Origin: 67-14 sp020438345
Lineage (GTDB): Bacteria > Actinomycetota > Thermoleophilia > Solirubrobacterales > 70-9
Length of the DNA: 64,000 nucleotides
NCBI GenBank assembly: GCA_937872475.1
Contig: CALMSY010000018.1
Coordinates: 71,308-135,307, forward strand
Reading direction: 5' to 3'
Each line of letters opens with the position of its first letter. Position 1 is the first letter of the stretch. A program made the translations under genes and the position numbers. Positions 17,543-26,850 of the stretch are shown here, piece after piece. The notes under the pieces are model-generated. The model had not been told where the DNA came from. It made no database searches and saw nothing but the letters and a program-made list of their open reading frames with translations.

Positions 17543-18699
17543 CGCCAGCCGATTCGCTCTTTGTAGGCGCCTATTGCGGCGAGCACGTCATCCATGTGGT
17601 CGCCCCCGAACTTTTCCCTGTAAGTCTTGACCATTGCGAGGCAGATCATCGCTTCGCCCACTACGGCTGCCGCCGGCACGACAGTCGAATCGGTCCGTTC
17701 CTTGTGAGCCTGGGCCGGCTCCCGGGTCGCTGTGTCAACCGAACGGAGAGGTTTGGTCATCGTCGAAATCGGCTTTATCGCGGCCCGGACCGAAAGCGGG
17801 TTGCCGTTGGTCATGCCGCCTTCAAGGCCACCGGCATGGTTGGTCTCGCGGTAGTAGCCGCGCTCCTCGGAGTAAAAGATCTCGTCGTGGGCATCGGAAC
17901 CGGGCCGGCCCGCGACATCCCACGCCTGGCCGATCGAGACTCCTTTGACTGACTGGATCGAACAGATCGCCTGGGCGAGGCGGCCGTCAAGCCGGTCCTC
18001 CCACGAAATGTGACTTCCAAGCCCGGGAACCAGACCGAAAACGATCACCTCGAAGGTTCCACCGAGACTCTCGTTTTTCTTGCGGAGGACGTTGATCTCA
18101 TCCACCATTGCGCCGGATGTATCCGAATCGAGGCAACGCACCGGGTCGTCGTCGATGCCTTCGAAATCCTCGATCGCGAGGTCATTTCGCTCCGGGGCGA
18201 CGATAGACCCGATCTGTGTGACGTGACTGCGAACCGTCACTCCGACAGCGCTCAAAAAGGCCCGGGCGATCGCACCTGCGGCAACCCTGGCGGCCGTTTC
18301 GCGGGCACTGGCCCTTTCGAGGATCGGTCGCAGGTCCTGATGGTTGTACTTCCACATGCCAACCAGGTCCGCATGGCCGGGTCGCGGCATCGTGACCGGC
18401 GGGATCTCCCCCTCGATCGGCCAGGGGTTCATCCGCTCGTCCCAGTTCTTGTAATCCCTGTTGGCTACGAGCGCGGCGACCGGGCCTCCCATGGTGTATC
18501 CGTGCCGGACACCGGTTCGAATCTCAACCCGGTCGGTCTCGATCTTCATGCGGCCACCCCGGCCGTGCCCGAGCTGCCGACGGGCCATGTCCCGGTCGAG
18601 GGTTTCGCGGTCGAGTTCCAGCCCCGCGGGCAGCCCCTCGACAATGGTCACGAGACCCGGGCCATGCGACTCGCCTGCGGTTGTGAATCGAAAACTCAT
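17539..18699 (-). CDS. aroC: chorismate synthase
   Basis: Last shikimate-pathway step: 5-enolpyruvylshikimate 3-phosphate to chorismate, with reduced FMN. The protein is 386 residues, a normal length. Signatures are FTTAGESHGPGLVTIVEGLPAG (FMN and substrate His), RRQLGHGRGGRMKIETD, the RPGHADLVGMWKY loop, RASARETAARVAAGAIA, and later EGGMTNGNPLSVRAAIKPI. It leads the operon aroC-aroKB-aroQ-pepP. It is divergent from the secreted-protein gene at 18723 with only 23 bp between starts, so the promoters must overlap or lie inside the other gene. Confidence 0.97.
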   Translation of the reverse strand: MSFRFTTAGESHGPGLVTIVEGLPAGLELDRETLDRDMARRQLGHGRGGRMKIETDRVEIRTGVRHGYTMGGPVAALVANRDYKNWDERMNPWPIEGEIPPVTMPRPGHADLVGMWKYNHQDLRPILERASARETAARVAAGAIARAFLSAVGVTVRSHVTQIGSIVAPERNDLAIEDFEGIDDDPVRCLDSDTSGAMVDEINVLRKKNESLGGTFEVIVFGLVPGLGSHISWEDRLDGRLAQAICSIQSVKGVSIGQAWDVAGRPGSDAHDEIFYSEERGYYRETNHAGGLEGGMTNGNPLSVRAAIKPISTMTKPLRSVDTATREPAQAHKERTDSTVVPAAAVVGEAMICLAMVKTYREKFGGDHMDDVLAAIGAYKERIGWR

Positions 18700-18722
18700 T
18701 GAGATGCCTAGGCTATTGACAT

Positions 18723-19268
18723 ATGGCTGCCCGACGCCTGCTGATCATCATGTTGATCCTGCTGGGGATTTCCTCGGTAATTGCGATTGCACTTCCGAAG
18801 CCGGATCGCGACGATCCCGGCTCCGGCAGCTCTGCGGTGACCGGGGCGACCGGTGATACAGGCTCCACCGGGCATGATGCGGCTAACCGGGATGATTCGG
18901 CGAACGGGGATGGGGCCGGCAACGGAAACGATTCGAATACCGGCGAGACCTCTGTGGTGGCCGGACAGGGCGAACGCGCGGAGCCGGCGAACGGGAACTC
19001 TGCCGAAGGCGAACCGGAGGGCGAGCGGACAGTCAGCCTGGATGCGAAAGATGAACCCGTGACGGTGAGGGCCACGCCGGGCAGTCGACTTGTCCTCACC
19101 GTGAGGTCGGAGACGGGATCGGAAGTCGAGATCGGCGGTCTCGGACTGACCGGCTTCGCCGACGAATACGCGCCCGCGGTGTTCGATGTGATCCTGCCCA
19201 CAGAACCGGGCAACTACCCGGTTCGAGCTCCTGGCGGCAAGCCGGGCGCCGTGATCGTCACTTCCTGA
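18723..19268 (+). CDS. membrane-anchored or secreted protein with a low-complexity linker
   Basis: A 181-residue protein of unknown function. An N-terminal hydrophobic helix (LLIIMLILLGISSVIAIAL) acts as signal or anchor. It is followed by an Asp/Gly/Asn/Ser-rich disordered linker (~residues 30-105, repeating N-G-D/G-N-G motifs). The C-terminal ~75-residue beta-rich domain (VTVRATPGSRLVLTVRSETGSEVEIGG ... FDVILPTEPGNYPV) resembles cupredoxin-like domains but lacks a visible copper-ligand set. It sits on the opposite strand inside the shikimate block and its 3' end overlaps aroE by 11 bp. Confidence 0.6.
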   Translation: MAARRLLIIMLILLGISSVIAIALPKPDRDDPGSGSSAVTGATGDTGSTGHDAANRDDSANGDGAGNGNDSNTGETSVVAGQGERAEPANGNSAEGEPEGERTVSLDAKDEPVTVRATPGSRLVLTVRSETGSEVEIGGLGLTGFADEYAPAVFDVILPTEPGNYPVRAPGGKPGAVIVTS

Positions 19269-20073
19269 CGGCGCGCCTCATGACGTCGAGGTCAGGCTCC
19301 CGCCCGGTCCAGATCTCAAGTGACTCGGCACCCTGCCGGACCAGAATCTCAAGTCCGTCGATGGTCTGCGCCCCTGCCCTTTCCGCGGTTTCGATCAGAG
19401 AACCGGAACCAGACGCACCGTAGACCATGTCGACCACCACCTGGCCGGACCGGAAGCCGCCGGGGTCCAGGGGCAGTTCCGCCAGCGCATCGCCGGTCTC
19501 GAGTCCCGCAGCAGAAGCGTTGACGATTACGTCGAAATGCCCTGGATCGATTCCCGCGTCCGGTCCTGCCAGGATAGTTTCGACGCCGAATTCGGCCGCG
19601 AGCACATCAGCCCTGGACGAAGTCCGGTTCCAGAGCGAAACCGCGATTCCCGCTTCGGCCAGGGCCCAGATCACAGCCCGGCTTGCCCCTCCTGCCCCGA
19701 GCACCATGCCTGTCCGGCCCTTCAGCTCTTCCATCTGGTCACGGACCGCGGCGATTAATCCCGGCGCGTCGGTGTTGTCTGCATGAATGCCGTCAGGGGT
19801 GAAGGTGAGGGTGTTGGCGGCACCGATCGCATCGGCGGCATCGCTTGCCGAATCGGCCACCTCCAGCGCAGCTCGCTTATGAGGGATCGTGACATTGGCC
19901 CCGGCGAAACCACGGCCCGGGAGCGACTGAACGAGTTGCCTGAAGTCATCCGGGCGAACATCAATCGATCCGTACTCCCAGCCTTCCAGCCCCAGCGCAT
20001 CGAGGGCCGCGTTCTGCATCGCCGGTGATTTCGAATGTGCAACCGGGTGGCCGAGGACGGCGAGGCTCGGCAT
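19258..20073 (-). CDS. aroE: shikimate dehydrogenase (NADP+)
   Basis: Reduces 3-dehydroshikimate to shikimate. ATG 20073 is preferred because it overlaps the mltG stop as ATGA and gives the usual N-terminus MPSLAVLGHPVAHSKSPAMQN. The shikimate-binding residues are in GHPVAHSKSP and NVTIPHK (catalytic Lys), with ADNTDAPG (Asp). The nucleotide-binding loop is VLGAGGASRAVIWAL, followed by WNRTSSRADVLA. The C-terminal QTIDGLEILVRQGAESLEIWTG is typical. At 271 residues it is a standard AroE. It ends the mnmA-alaS-ruvX-mltG-aroE run and its 3' end touches the convergent gene. Confidence 0.94.
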   Translation of the reverse strand: MPSLAVLGHPVAHSKSPAMQNAALDALGLEGWEYGSIDVRPDDFRQLVQSLPGRGFAGANVTIPHKRAALEVADSASDAADAIGAANTLTFTPDGIHADNTDAPGLIAAVRDQMEELKGRTGMVLGAGGASRAVIWALAEAGIAVSLWNRTSSRADVLAAEFGVETILAGPDAGIDPGHFDVIVNASAAGLETGDALAELPLDPGGFRSGQVVVDMVYGASGSGSLIETAERAGAQTIDGLEILVRQGAESLEIWTGREPDLDVMRRAVRK

Positions 20074-21341
20074 CAGCACTCCGTCGGCGAGCCGCCCGCT
20101 TCAGCCTGGGCCTGCTGGTACTTCTCCACGTTGGCGTTGTGCTCTTCCAGCGAGGACGAAAAGACATGCTCGCCACAGGTGCCGGGCTTGACCACATAGA
20201 GCCAGACATCGGTCTTCTCCGGCCTTGCGGCCGCTTCGATCGAAGCGAGACCCGGATTGCCGATCGGACCCGGGGGCAGACCACCGTTCAGCCGGGTGTT
20301 ATAGGGGGAATCAGTGGCAAGGTCGGATTCGGTCAGGGACTCTGTCCAGTTGTCAAGCGCGAATCGCAGGGTCGCGTCGATGCCAAGCGGCTCACCCATC
20401 TTGAGCCGGTTGTAGATCACCGCGGCCACCGTCTTTCGTTCGCTGGGAACCGAAACTTCGCGTTCGACCATCGAAGCGATCGTGAGCACGTCGTAAACCG
20501 TCAGGTTTTTGGATTTCGCGTATCTCAGGTTGACCCCGGCGATGTTGTCCCTGAAAGCCTGTAATTGCTGGCCGACCAGATCCTCGACTTCAGCGGTTGG
20601 TTTCAGCTCATAGGTCGCCGGAAAGAGAAAACCTTCCAGGTTCTTCGCCCGTCCCTGTGCCCCGTATTCATCCGGGTTGAAACCCTTGAACCTGACTGTG
20701 GCCGCCATGTAATCCCCTGGCAAACCGGCCGCCTCGACCACGTCGGCCGTCTCCGACCGGCTCAGTCCTTCCGGGATCGTGACGCTGATGGTCCGCTTTG
20801 AAGTGGTTCTGGTCAGTTCGTTGATCGCGGCCGAGTAGGACATGTCTTCACGGAAACGGTGAACACCATGGTTCAGCTCGCCGCGCTTGCCAGACATGGT
20901 CGCCCGGATCTCGAAGAGCGTTGCGTTCGAGATGACGCCCTTTTCAGCAAGCAGATCACCGATCTGACCGACGCTGTCACCGGACGGAACCTTCAGCGGG
21001 AAAGGCTCTCCTCTGCCGTCACCCTTGAAGGGCTGAAACAGGGCGAAAAGGAACCAGAGCACGAAAAGCGCCCCGACGACGGCCACAGCGAGCGCCGCGA
21101 CCCGGCCTTTTCGTATTCCGCCGGAGCCGCCCCCACTGCGGGAGCCGCCGCGGCGGGACCGGCTTTTGCGCGAGCCATGTTCACGCTGCCCGGAACCGAG
21201 CACCGATCGGCGTCCGGAGCGCTTCGGAGCGCCTTCGTCCTGCCTCCTCAGAGCCCGTTCCTGCCGGCGGAGGGCCCTTTCAACCGCGTCGGGATCATTC
21301 GGGTCGTGTTCCGGCATGTCGTCAAACCAGCGATCGGTCAT
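20073..21341 (-). CDS. mltG: endolytic murein transglycosylase MltG (YceG)
   Basis: Cleaves nascent glycan strands near the membrane and so limits peptidoglycan chain length. The 422-residue protein has a charged Arg/Ser/Gly-rich cytoplasmic segment (~residues 20-80), one membrane helix (VAALAVAVVGALFVLWFLFALF) and an extracytoplasmic YceG domain. Key motifs are NLEGFLFPATYEL (around the catalytic Glu), LTIASMVEREV, VIYNRLK, GIDATLRFAL and NTRLNGGLPPGPIGNPGLASIEAA. It overlaps ruvX (4 bp) and aroE, so translation is coupled. The long basic N-terminal region is typical of actinobacterial MltG. Confidence 0.95.
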   Translation of the reverse strand: MTDRWFDDMPEHDPNDPDAVERALRRQERALRRQDEGAPKRSGRRSVLGSGQREHGSRKSRSRRGGSRSGGGSGGIRKGRVAALAVAVVGALFVLWFLFALFQPFKGDGRGEPFPLKVPSGDSVGQIGDLLAEKGVISNATLFEIRATMSGKRGELNHGVHRFREDMSYSAAINELTRTTSKRTISVTIPEGLSRSETADVVEAAGLPGDYMAATVRFKGFNPDEYGAQGRAKNLEGFLFPATYELKPTAEVEDLVGQQLQAFRDNIAGVNLRYAKSKNLTVYDVLTIASMVEREVSVPSERKTVAAVIYNRLKMGEPLGIDATLRFALDNWTESLTESDLATDSPYNTRLNGGLPPGPIGNPGLASIEAAARPEKTDVWLYVVKPGTCGEHVFSSSLEEHNANVEKYQQAQAEAGGSPTEC

Positions 21342-21736
21342 TCTCCGGCCTCCCTGGAAGCAGCCTGAAGGTAGCTCTCAAGCAGATGAGCCGCCGCAAT
21401 CGAATCTTCGGCCGAGCCCGCCCCTGTATCCCGTCTGGTCCGGGCGGCCATCCTGGTTGTGAAGCGCTCATCCCAGGTCTCCACCGGCACCTCGACCGCC
21501 TTCTCGAGGTCCCTCGCGAAGCTGCGGGTCAACCCGGTCTGCTCCGAATCTTCTCCGGATAGCGACACCGGCAAACCAACCACGATCTTCTCCGCCTCGC
21601 GGTCGGAGGCGACCTTCGCGACCGTTCCTACCTCGGGCGGCTCGATCGCCGCGATAGGCGTGGCCAGGGTACCGGTCGGGTCGGAAATCGCGCAGCCGAT
21701 CCTGGCCATCCCGTAGTCGAGAGCCAGGACCCGCAT
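21338..21736 (-). CDS. ruvX: Holliday junction resolvase-like protein YqgF/RuvX
   Basis: A 132-residue RNase H-fold protein of the YqgF family, proposed to act in pre-16S rRNA processing or junction resolution. The acidic residues are in place: LALDYGMARIGCA (first Asp), VVGLPVSLSGEDSEQT, VPVETWDERFTT (Asp/Glu) and the late EDSIAAAHLLESYL (Asp). Its stop overlaps mltG, and it starts at the base next to the alaS stop. The alaS-ruvX-mltG order is common in Gram-positive bacteria, which supports an operon. Confidence 0.93.
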   Translation of the reverse strand: MRVLALDYGMARIGCAISDPTGTLATPIAAIEPPEVGTVAKVASDREAEKIVVGLPVSLSGEDSEQTGLTRSFARDLEKAVEVPVETWDERFTTRMAARTRRDTGAGSAEDSIAAAHLLESYLQAASREAGE

Positions 21737-24364
21737 TTACACCGACTCCAGGAACTGACGGGCCGCAGCGAGCGCCTCGGTGATCCCGTCCGGATTCTTC
21801 CCGCCGGCCTGGGCCATTTCGTCGCTGCCACCACCACCGCCGCCGATCTTCGGCGCAGCCTCGGCGACTATGTCGCGGGCGGAAGCCTTCCCGGCATCAT
21901 CTGGAGTGAGCAACGCGACCATCCCGACCTTGCCTGATTCCCGGTCGGCTCCGACCAGCACAGCGCTGGTTCCCGAGGTGGCCTGAACCTGTTTGGCCAC
22001 CGTGAGGATCTCCTTCGGGTTACCGATCGGCACCTCGGCCAGAACCAGGTTGAAACTGCCTATCTGCCCGACGGCAGCGGCCAGGTCCGTTGCGAGTCTG
22101 CCCTGCTCCTTGCGGGCCGCCTTCTTTGCACCTTCGCTGGCTTCGGCCAGTTGAGTCGCCGCGTCGCGGGCCGCACGAACCGGGTCACGGGCATCGCCCA
22201 GCAGATGCCCTACTTCGTCGAGTTCTCCGGCACGATCGCGGAACCAGTCAATCGCGTCAGGACCAGTGATCGCCTCGATTCGCCTGACGTTCGCAGCCGA
22301 CGAGCTCTCGGTGACGATCTTGAAAATCCCGATCTCGGCGGTGTTGGCGACATGGGTCCCACCACAGAGTTCACGCGAAACATTCTCGACCTCGACAACC
22401 CGGACAAGATCGCCGTACTTTTCACCGAAAAGAGCCATCGCACCGAGCTTCTCTGCCTCCGGCTTCTCCATCACGATCCAGCGGACCGGCTCGCCGTCCT
22501 TGATCCATCCGTTGACCCGTTCTTCGATCCAGCCGACATCTTCCGGTGAAAGCGACTCGCCATGGCTGAAGTCAAACCGGAGCTTTTCGGGACGCACAGA
22601 AGAACCAGCCTGGTGGACATGGGTTCCGAGCCGTTCACGCAAGGCGGCGTGAAGCAGGTGGGTCGCTGTGTGGTTTCGCATTGTCCTGAATCGGGCATCC
22701 CGATCCACGAGGGCTTCAACCGTGGCGCCGTCGGGCGGCCAGGCACCTTCGCCCTCCGTGGTCGCTTTCAACTCCAGGACCTGGTCGTCACCGATCCGGA
22801 TCACGTCCGTGACCTCGGCTTCTCCGCCCTCCCAGAGGAGCCGGCCGCTGTCAGCTACCTGGCCGCCACCCTCGGCATAGAAAGGACTCTGCTCGAGCTT
22901 GGCCAGGGCGCTGGCACCGGCTTGCTCGATCGCACCGATTCCCGTTTCGGAACGGAGGAACTCGTATCCGACGAACCCCGATTCCGGACCCTCGCCGGCG
23001 AAAGCGAGGATTCTCTCGTGGCGCCCGGCGCCCTCGTTGCCGCCGGCGGCGTCGCTGCGGGCCCGGTTTCGCTGCTGTTCCATCAGCTCCTCGAAACCCT
23101 GGTCATCGACCGAAAGTCCCCGTTCCCCGACCATTTCTCGAGTCAGGTCGTAGGGAAAACCGAAGGTGTCATGAAGCCGGAAGGCATCTTCCGCGCTGAT
23201 CCACGAGTTCTTCCCGGCCAGGGCCTGGTCAACGATCTCCTCAAGCAGGGCAGTACCCCGGTCGAGGGTACGCCCAAAGCTTTCCTCTTCAGCTTTCACC
23301 CAACGGTCAATTCGCTCCTTTTCGGAGACGACCTGCGGGTGGGCCTCGCCCATCATTTCGATTGTCCGGTCGGTGAACTCACTGAGCCACGAACCTTCGA
23401 GCCCGAGCGACCTGCCCTGCTGGATGGCCCGTCGCATCACGCGCCGCAATACGTAACCGCGGTCCTCGTTCGATGGGACGACACCGGCAGCGAGCAGAAA
23501 GGTCATGCCGCGACTGTGGTCGCTGATTACCCGCATCGCCCTCGTCACGGATTCGTCGTCGCCGTAGCCAAGACCTGATTTTTCCTCGGCCAGCTCGATC
23601 AGCGGACTGAAGAGATCTGTGTCATAGACCGAGTCGGCATCCTGAATGATCGCGGCCATCCGTTCGAGACCCATGCCGGTATCAATGTTGCGGCTCGGTA
23701 GTGGTGACAGGGTCCCGTCTTCAGCCTGGTCGTAGCTCATGAAGACGTGGTTCCAGTATTCGAGGAAACGGTCGCTGTCATCCCCGGGACGGTCGTCTTC
23801 AGACCCGAAATCGAGGCCGCGGTCCAGGTACATCTCGGAGCAGGGGCCGCAGGGACCGGTCGGACCGCCCTGCCAGAAGTTCTCGGAACGCGGCAGTTTC
23901 ACGATCCGCTCGTCGGGCACGCCGAGGCCCTTCCAGATCTCGATCGCCTCCTCATCCGGGCCGAGACCAAGTTCCTCATCCCCGCCGAAAACGGTTATCC
24001 AGATCAGTTCCGGGTCGAAGCCGAACCCTTCGGTCGACAACTGCCAGCCGAACGGGATCGCCTCTTCCTTGAAGTAGTCCCCGAAGCTGAAGTTCCCGAG
24101 CATCTCGAAGAAAGTGAGATGGCGGAGGGTCTTGCCGACTTCTTCGATATCCGGGGTGCGGAAGCAGGTCTGGCTGGAGGTCAACCTGGTTGCTGGTGGC
24201 TGCTCCCGGCCAAGGAAATATGGCTTGAAAGGCTGCATTCCGGCCACCGTGAGCAGGGTCGAGGTGTCATCGGGCGGAGGCACCAATGAAGCCGAGGGCA
24301 TGCGGCGATGCGCGCGCTCCTCAAAGAAGGACAGATAGGTCTCCCGGATTTCCGCCGACTTCAT
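21737..24364 (-). CDS. alaS: alanyl-tRNA synthetase
   Basis: Charges tRNA-Ala and edits mischarged tRNA. The 875-residue protein has all AlaRS parts: a class II catalytic domain (FFEERAHRRMPSASLVPPPDD, FRTPDIEEVGKTLRHLTFFEM, GCIG-like NIDTGMGLERMAAI), the tRNA-recognition middle, the editing domain with zinc-ligand motifs HTATHLLHAAL and ELCGGTHVANT, and a C-terminal DHHA1 domain with a Gly-rich loop (APKIGGGGGGSDEMAQAGG). It begins 11 bp after the mnmA stop and abuts ruvX. No anomaly seen. Confidence 0.97.
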   Translation of the reverse strand: MKSAEIRETYLSFFEERAHRRMPSASLVPPPDDTSTLLTVAGMQPFKPYFLGREQPPATRLTSSQTCFRTPDIEEVGKTLRHLTFFEMLGNFSFGDYFKEEAIPFGWQLSTEGFGFDPELIWITVFGGDEELGLGPDEEAIEIWKGLGVPDERIVKLPRSENFWQGGPTGPCGPCSEMYLDRGLDFGSEDDRPGDDSDRFLEYWNHVFMSYDQAEDGTLSPLPSRNIDTGMGLERMAAIIQDADSVYDTDLFSPLIELAEEKSGLGYGDDESVTRAMRVISDHSRGMTFLLAAGVVPSNEDRGYVLRRVMRRAIQQGRSLGLEGSWLSEFTDRTIEMMGEAHPQVVSEKERIDRWVKAEEESFGRTLDRGTALLEEIVDQALAGKNSWISAEDAFRLHDTFGFPYDLTREMVGERGLSVDDQGFEELMEQQRNRARSDAAGGNEGAGRHERILAFAGEGPESGFVGYEFLRSETGIGAIEQAGASALAKLEQSPFYAEGGGQVADSGRLLWEGGEAEVTDVIRIGDDQVLELKATTEGEGAWPPDGATVEALVDRDARFRTMRNHTATHLLHAALRERLGTHVHQAGSSVRPEKLRFDFSHGESLSPEDVGWIEERVNGWIKDGEPVRWIVMEKPEAEKLGAMALFGEKYGDLVRVVEVENVSRELCGGTHVANTAEIGIFKIVTESSSAANVRRIEAITGPDAIDWFRDRAGELDEVGHLLGDARDPVRAARDAATQLAEASEGAKKAARKEQGRLATDLAAAVGQIGSFNLVLAEVPIGNPKEILTVAKQVQATSGTSAVLVGADRESGKVGMVALLTPDDAGKASARDIVAEAAPKIGGGGGGSDEMAQAGGKNPDGITEALAAARQFLESV

Positions 24365-24375
24365 GAGATGGGAAT

Positions 24376-25827
24376 CTACTTTGATCCGCGCTGACTGGCG
24401 ATGGTCGCGTGGCCCACGACCACATCACCGCTCATCAACACAGCGGCCTGACCGGGGGCCGGCCCGTCAAAAGGCCGGTCAAGCTGGACTTCAAGCCGGT
24501 CGTGCCGGCCGGCTGCCGCGGCGACCCTGGCAGGGACGGGATTCGTGTGGTAGCGCAGGCGAATCCGGTCGACTCGCCTGCCATCTCGATGCATGACCGC
24601 ATCGCGGAGCCTCACCCGGTCAGTTGATAGTCGCGTTCTCGAACCGACTTTCACCGTGTTGGTTTCGGCGTCCGTACCAATCACATAGAGCGGCTCGGTC
24701 GCGGCAACACCCAGTCCCCGGCGCTGGCCGACCGTGAAGTGATGATGGCCGGGATGCTCACCGAGTTTGCGGCCTTCAGTGTCGATCACGGGCCCGGGCC
24801 GGTCGTCCAGCCCGCCGTGACGAAGCAGGAAGTCCTTCTTGCTCTGGCCGGCAAGGAAACAGAGATCCTGGCTTTCCGGCTTTTTCGCCACCGACAGCCC
24901 GCCCCGCTCCGCGATTTCCCGGACCTCGGCCTTCGCGAGGTCGGCAAGCGGGAACCGGAGCCGCTCCACGACCTCCGGGGGAAGGGCAGCGAGCATGTAG
25001 CTCTGGTCCTTGGCTTCGTCACTACCGGCGGCTATCAGCGCACTTCCTTCGTCTTCCACAACCCGGGCATAGTGGCCAGTGACCAGGCATTCGGCACCCA
25101 TTCTGTCGGCAAGGTCAACCATCGCGGCAATCCGTACCTCGCCGTTGCACAGAACGCAGGGATTGGGTGTTCGGCCCTCGCTGTAGCCCCGCAGGAACTC
25201 GCCGACAACCCTTTCGCGGAACTGGCCTTCAAGGTCGAGTGTGAAATGGGGAATGCCGAGATCATGGGTGAGTGAACGCGCTCCGAGAACGGCTTCCGGC
25301 GAGCAGCAGGCCTTGGTGCCGTCGGTATCGGGGTCGGCCCAGAGTTTGACCGTCACCGCGACTACATCCGCTCCGCGTTCGCGTTCCCTCAAAGCGGCCA
25401 CAGCGCTGTCAACTCCACCCGAAACCGCCACAAGGACCCTTCCGTCCACCGGTGGAGCGATCGATTCAGTTGAACTGGCAATCGCGGAGAGTGCCCGGTG
25501 GAGGGCATCGGCGGTAAGCATCGCGGCATGGCGGCGGGCAGGGCTGAGACCACCAAGTTCCGCTTCGATCTGTGAGGTGCCGATCCGCGCCGCCGCCAGC
25601 ACCGTTTCGCCTTCGACGATTTCGCAGACGCAGGCGCAGGCGGCGCGGGTCGCCGCACAACCCTCGGTCGCAAAAACGGCGGATTCGATTCGACCCCCGC
25701 TGGTCGTCAATGAAATCCGGGCGAGGTCGCCACAGGCAGCACCGCCCGCAGCCCCGGTGAAGGCACCGGGCGGGGGCTCCGCCTCACGGGAGCGGTCGGC
25801 TACGTATTCGGCGAGCAGAGATTCCAC
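24376..25827 (-). CDS. mnmA: IscU-like domain fused to tRNA 2-thiouridylase MnmA
   Basis: A 483-residue fusion if GTG 25827 is the start; the frame further upstream is antisense to the SDR gene. Residues ~25-115 read as an IscU/NifU scaffold: AACGDLARISL (Cys32, Asp34), FATEGCAAT (Cys57) and LSPARRHAAMLTADAL, where the third IscU cysteine is replaced by Ala101 after a retained His100. Extra cysteines lie in AACACVCEI. From ~130 it is MnmA, which makes s2U34 in tRNA: PP-loop VAVSGGVDSAVAAL (136-141), catalytic-Cys loop NPCVLCNGEVR, TGHYARV, KDQSYMLAALP and the second catalytic Cys in SQDLCFLAG. It leads the alaS-ruvX-mltG-aroE run. The start codon is the least certain part. Confidence 0.9.
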   Translation of the reverse strand: MESLLAEYVADRSREAEPPPGAFTGAAGGAACGDLARISLTTSGGRIESAVFATEGCAATRAACACVCEIVEGETVLAAARIGTSQIEAELGGLSPARRHAAMLTADALHRALSAIASSTESIAPPVDGRVLVAVSGGVDSAVAALRERERGADVVAVTVKLWADPDTDGTKACCSPEAVLGARSLTHDLGIPHFTLDLEGQFRERVVGEFLRGYSEGRTPNPCVLCNGEVRIAAMVDLADRMGAECLVTGHYARVVEDEGSALIAAGSDEAKDQSYMLAALPPEVVERLRFPLADLAKAEVREIAERGGLSVAKKPESQDLCFLAGQSKKDFLLRHGGLDDRPGPVIDTEGRKLGEHPGHHHFTVGQRRGLGVAATEPLYVIGTDAETNTVKVGSRTRLSTDRVRLRDAVMHRDGRRVDRIRLRYHTNPVPARVAAAAGRHDRLEVQLDRPFDGPAPGQAAVLMSGDVVVGHATIASQRGSK

Positions 25828-25875
25828 TTGAGGAAGGGTAAATGGTCGATTCCGTGAACGGATAGCCTCCCTGCC

Positions 25876-26850
25876 ATGAGCAAGGGTTGGACAGCAGATG
25901 ACATGCCGGATCAGAGTGGCCGCAGCGCGGTCGTGACCGGAGGCAACAGCGGCATCGGCCTGGCAGCCTGCCGTGAACTGGCGAGGCATGGCGCCAGGGT
26001 GATCCTCGCCTGCCGCAATCAGCAGAAGGGCGATGAAGCGGTGCGGCAGATCCGGTCCGGGCTTGGCTCCGCCGGCGAGGACGCCCGGATCGAGGTTCGC
26101 AACCTTGATCTCGCCTCTCTCGATTCGGTCAGGGAATTTTCCGAATCGCTTGATTCGGATCTGCCCGAAGGCCTCGATTTGCTGATCAACAATGCCGGTG
26201 TGATGGCGCCACCTCAGCTCAGGACCGAAGAGGGCTTCGAACTCCAGTTCGGCACCAATCATCTGGGGCATTTCGCTCTGACCGGTCGTCTCTTCAACGC
26301 GCTGAAGAGAAAGCCGGAATCCCGGGTCATAACGATCAGTTCCGTCGCCGCCCGGTTCGGAGATTTGAACTTTGATGACCTCCAGAGCACGCAGGGCTAC
26401 CGCCGCTGGGCCGCCTATGGCCAGTCGAAACTCGCCAACCTGGTTTTCGCCATGGACCTCCAGGCCCTGATCACCGAGGCGGGTCTTGAGATGAAAAGCA
26501 TGGCCGCGCATCCCGGGGTGTCGAACACGAACCTGACCAGTGCCGGCAACGACCTGGATTCCGGCCTGTTCGGGCTGCTCTCGAAGCCGTTCCTGATGTT
26601 GAGTGATCTCGCCTTCGCCCAGGCGCCGGAAAGTGGTGCCCTCCCGACCTTGCGGGCAGCGACCGACCCGGGACTTGCCGGCGGGACCTACATCGGCCCC
26701 GATGGCCTGCGCGAATTTCGCGGCAGTCCGGTCGTTGTGGCTCCACGCAAACTCGCCCTGAACCGCGAAGTCGCCAACCAACTCTGGAACGAATCGGTCG
26801 AGGCAACCGGGGTTGACTTCGATTTCAGCCCGGTCACTTCGGCTGCCTGA
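25876..26850 (+). CDS. short-chain dehydrogenase/reductase
   Basis: A 324-residue NAD(P)-dependent SDR of the classical, retinol-dehydrogenase-like group. The cofactor loop is VVTGGNSGIGLAACRELA, with the adjacent ACRNQQK basic site favouring NADP(H). LINNAGVM follows, then the catalytic SSVAARFGDLNFDD (Ser) and AYGQSKLANLVF (Tyr-x3-Lys), then AHPGVSNTNL. Substrate is unknown. The gene is divergent from mnmA with 48 bp between starts and is followed by hairpin repeat locus 5. Bases 26851-27065 hold no gene. Confidence 0.9.
   Translation: MSKGWTADDMPDQSGRSAVVTGGNSGIGLAACRELARHGARVILACRNQQKGDEAVRQIRSGLGSAGEDARIEVRNLDLASLDSVREFSESLDSDLPEGLDLLINNAGVMAPPQLRTEEGFELQFGTNHLGHFALTGRLFNALKRKPESRVITISSVAARFGDLNFDDLQSTQGYRRWAAYGQSKLANLVFAMDLQALITEAGLEMKSMAAHPGVSNTNLTSAGNDLDSGLFGLLSKPFLMLSDLAFAQAPESGALPTLRAATDPGLAGGTYIGPDGLREFRGSPVVVAPRKLALNREVANQLWNESVEATGVDFDFSPVTSAA

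Noticed and set aside
25828..26781. Long N-terminal extension of mnmA into the SDR gene
   Set aside because: The extension is exactly antisense to the SDR and has no homology; the IscU-like part begins near 25827.
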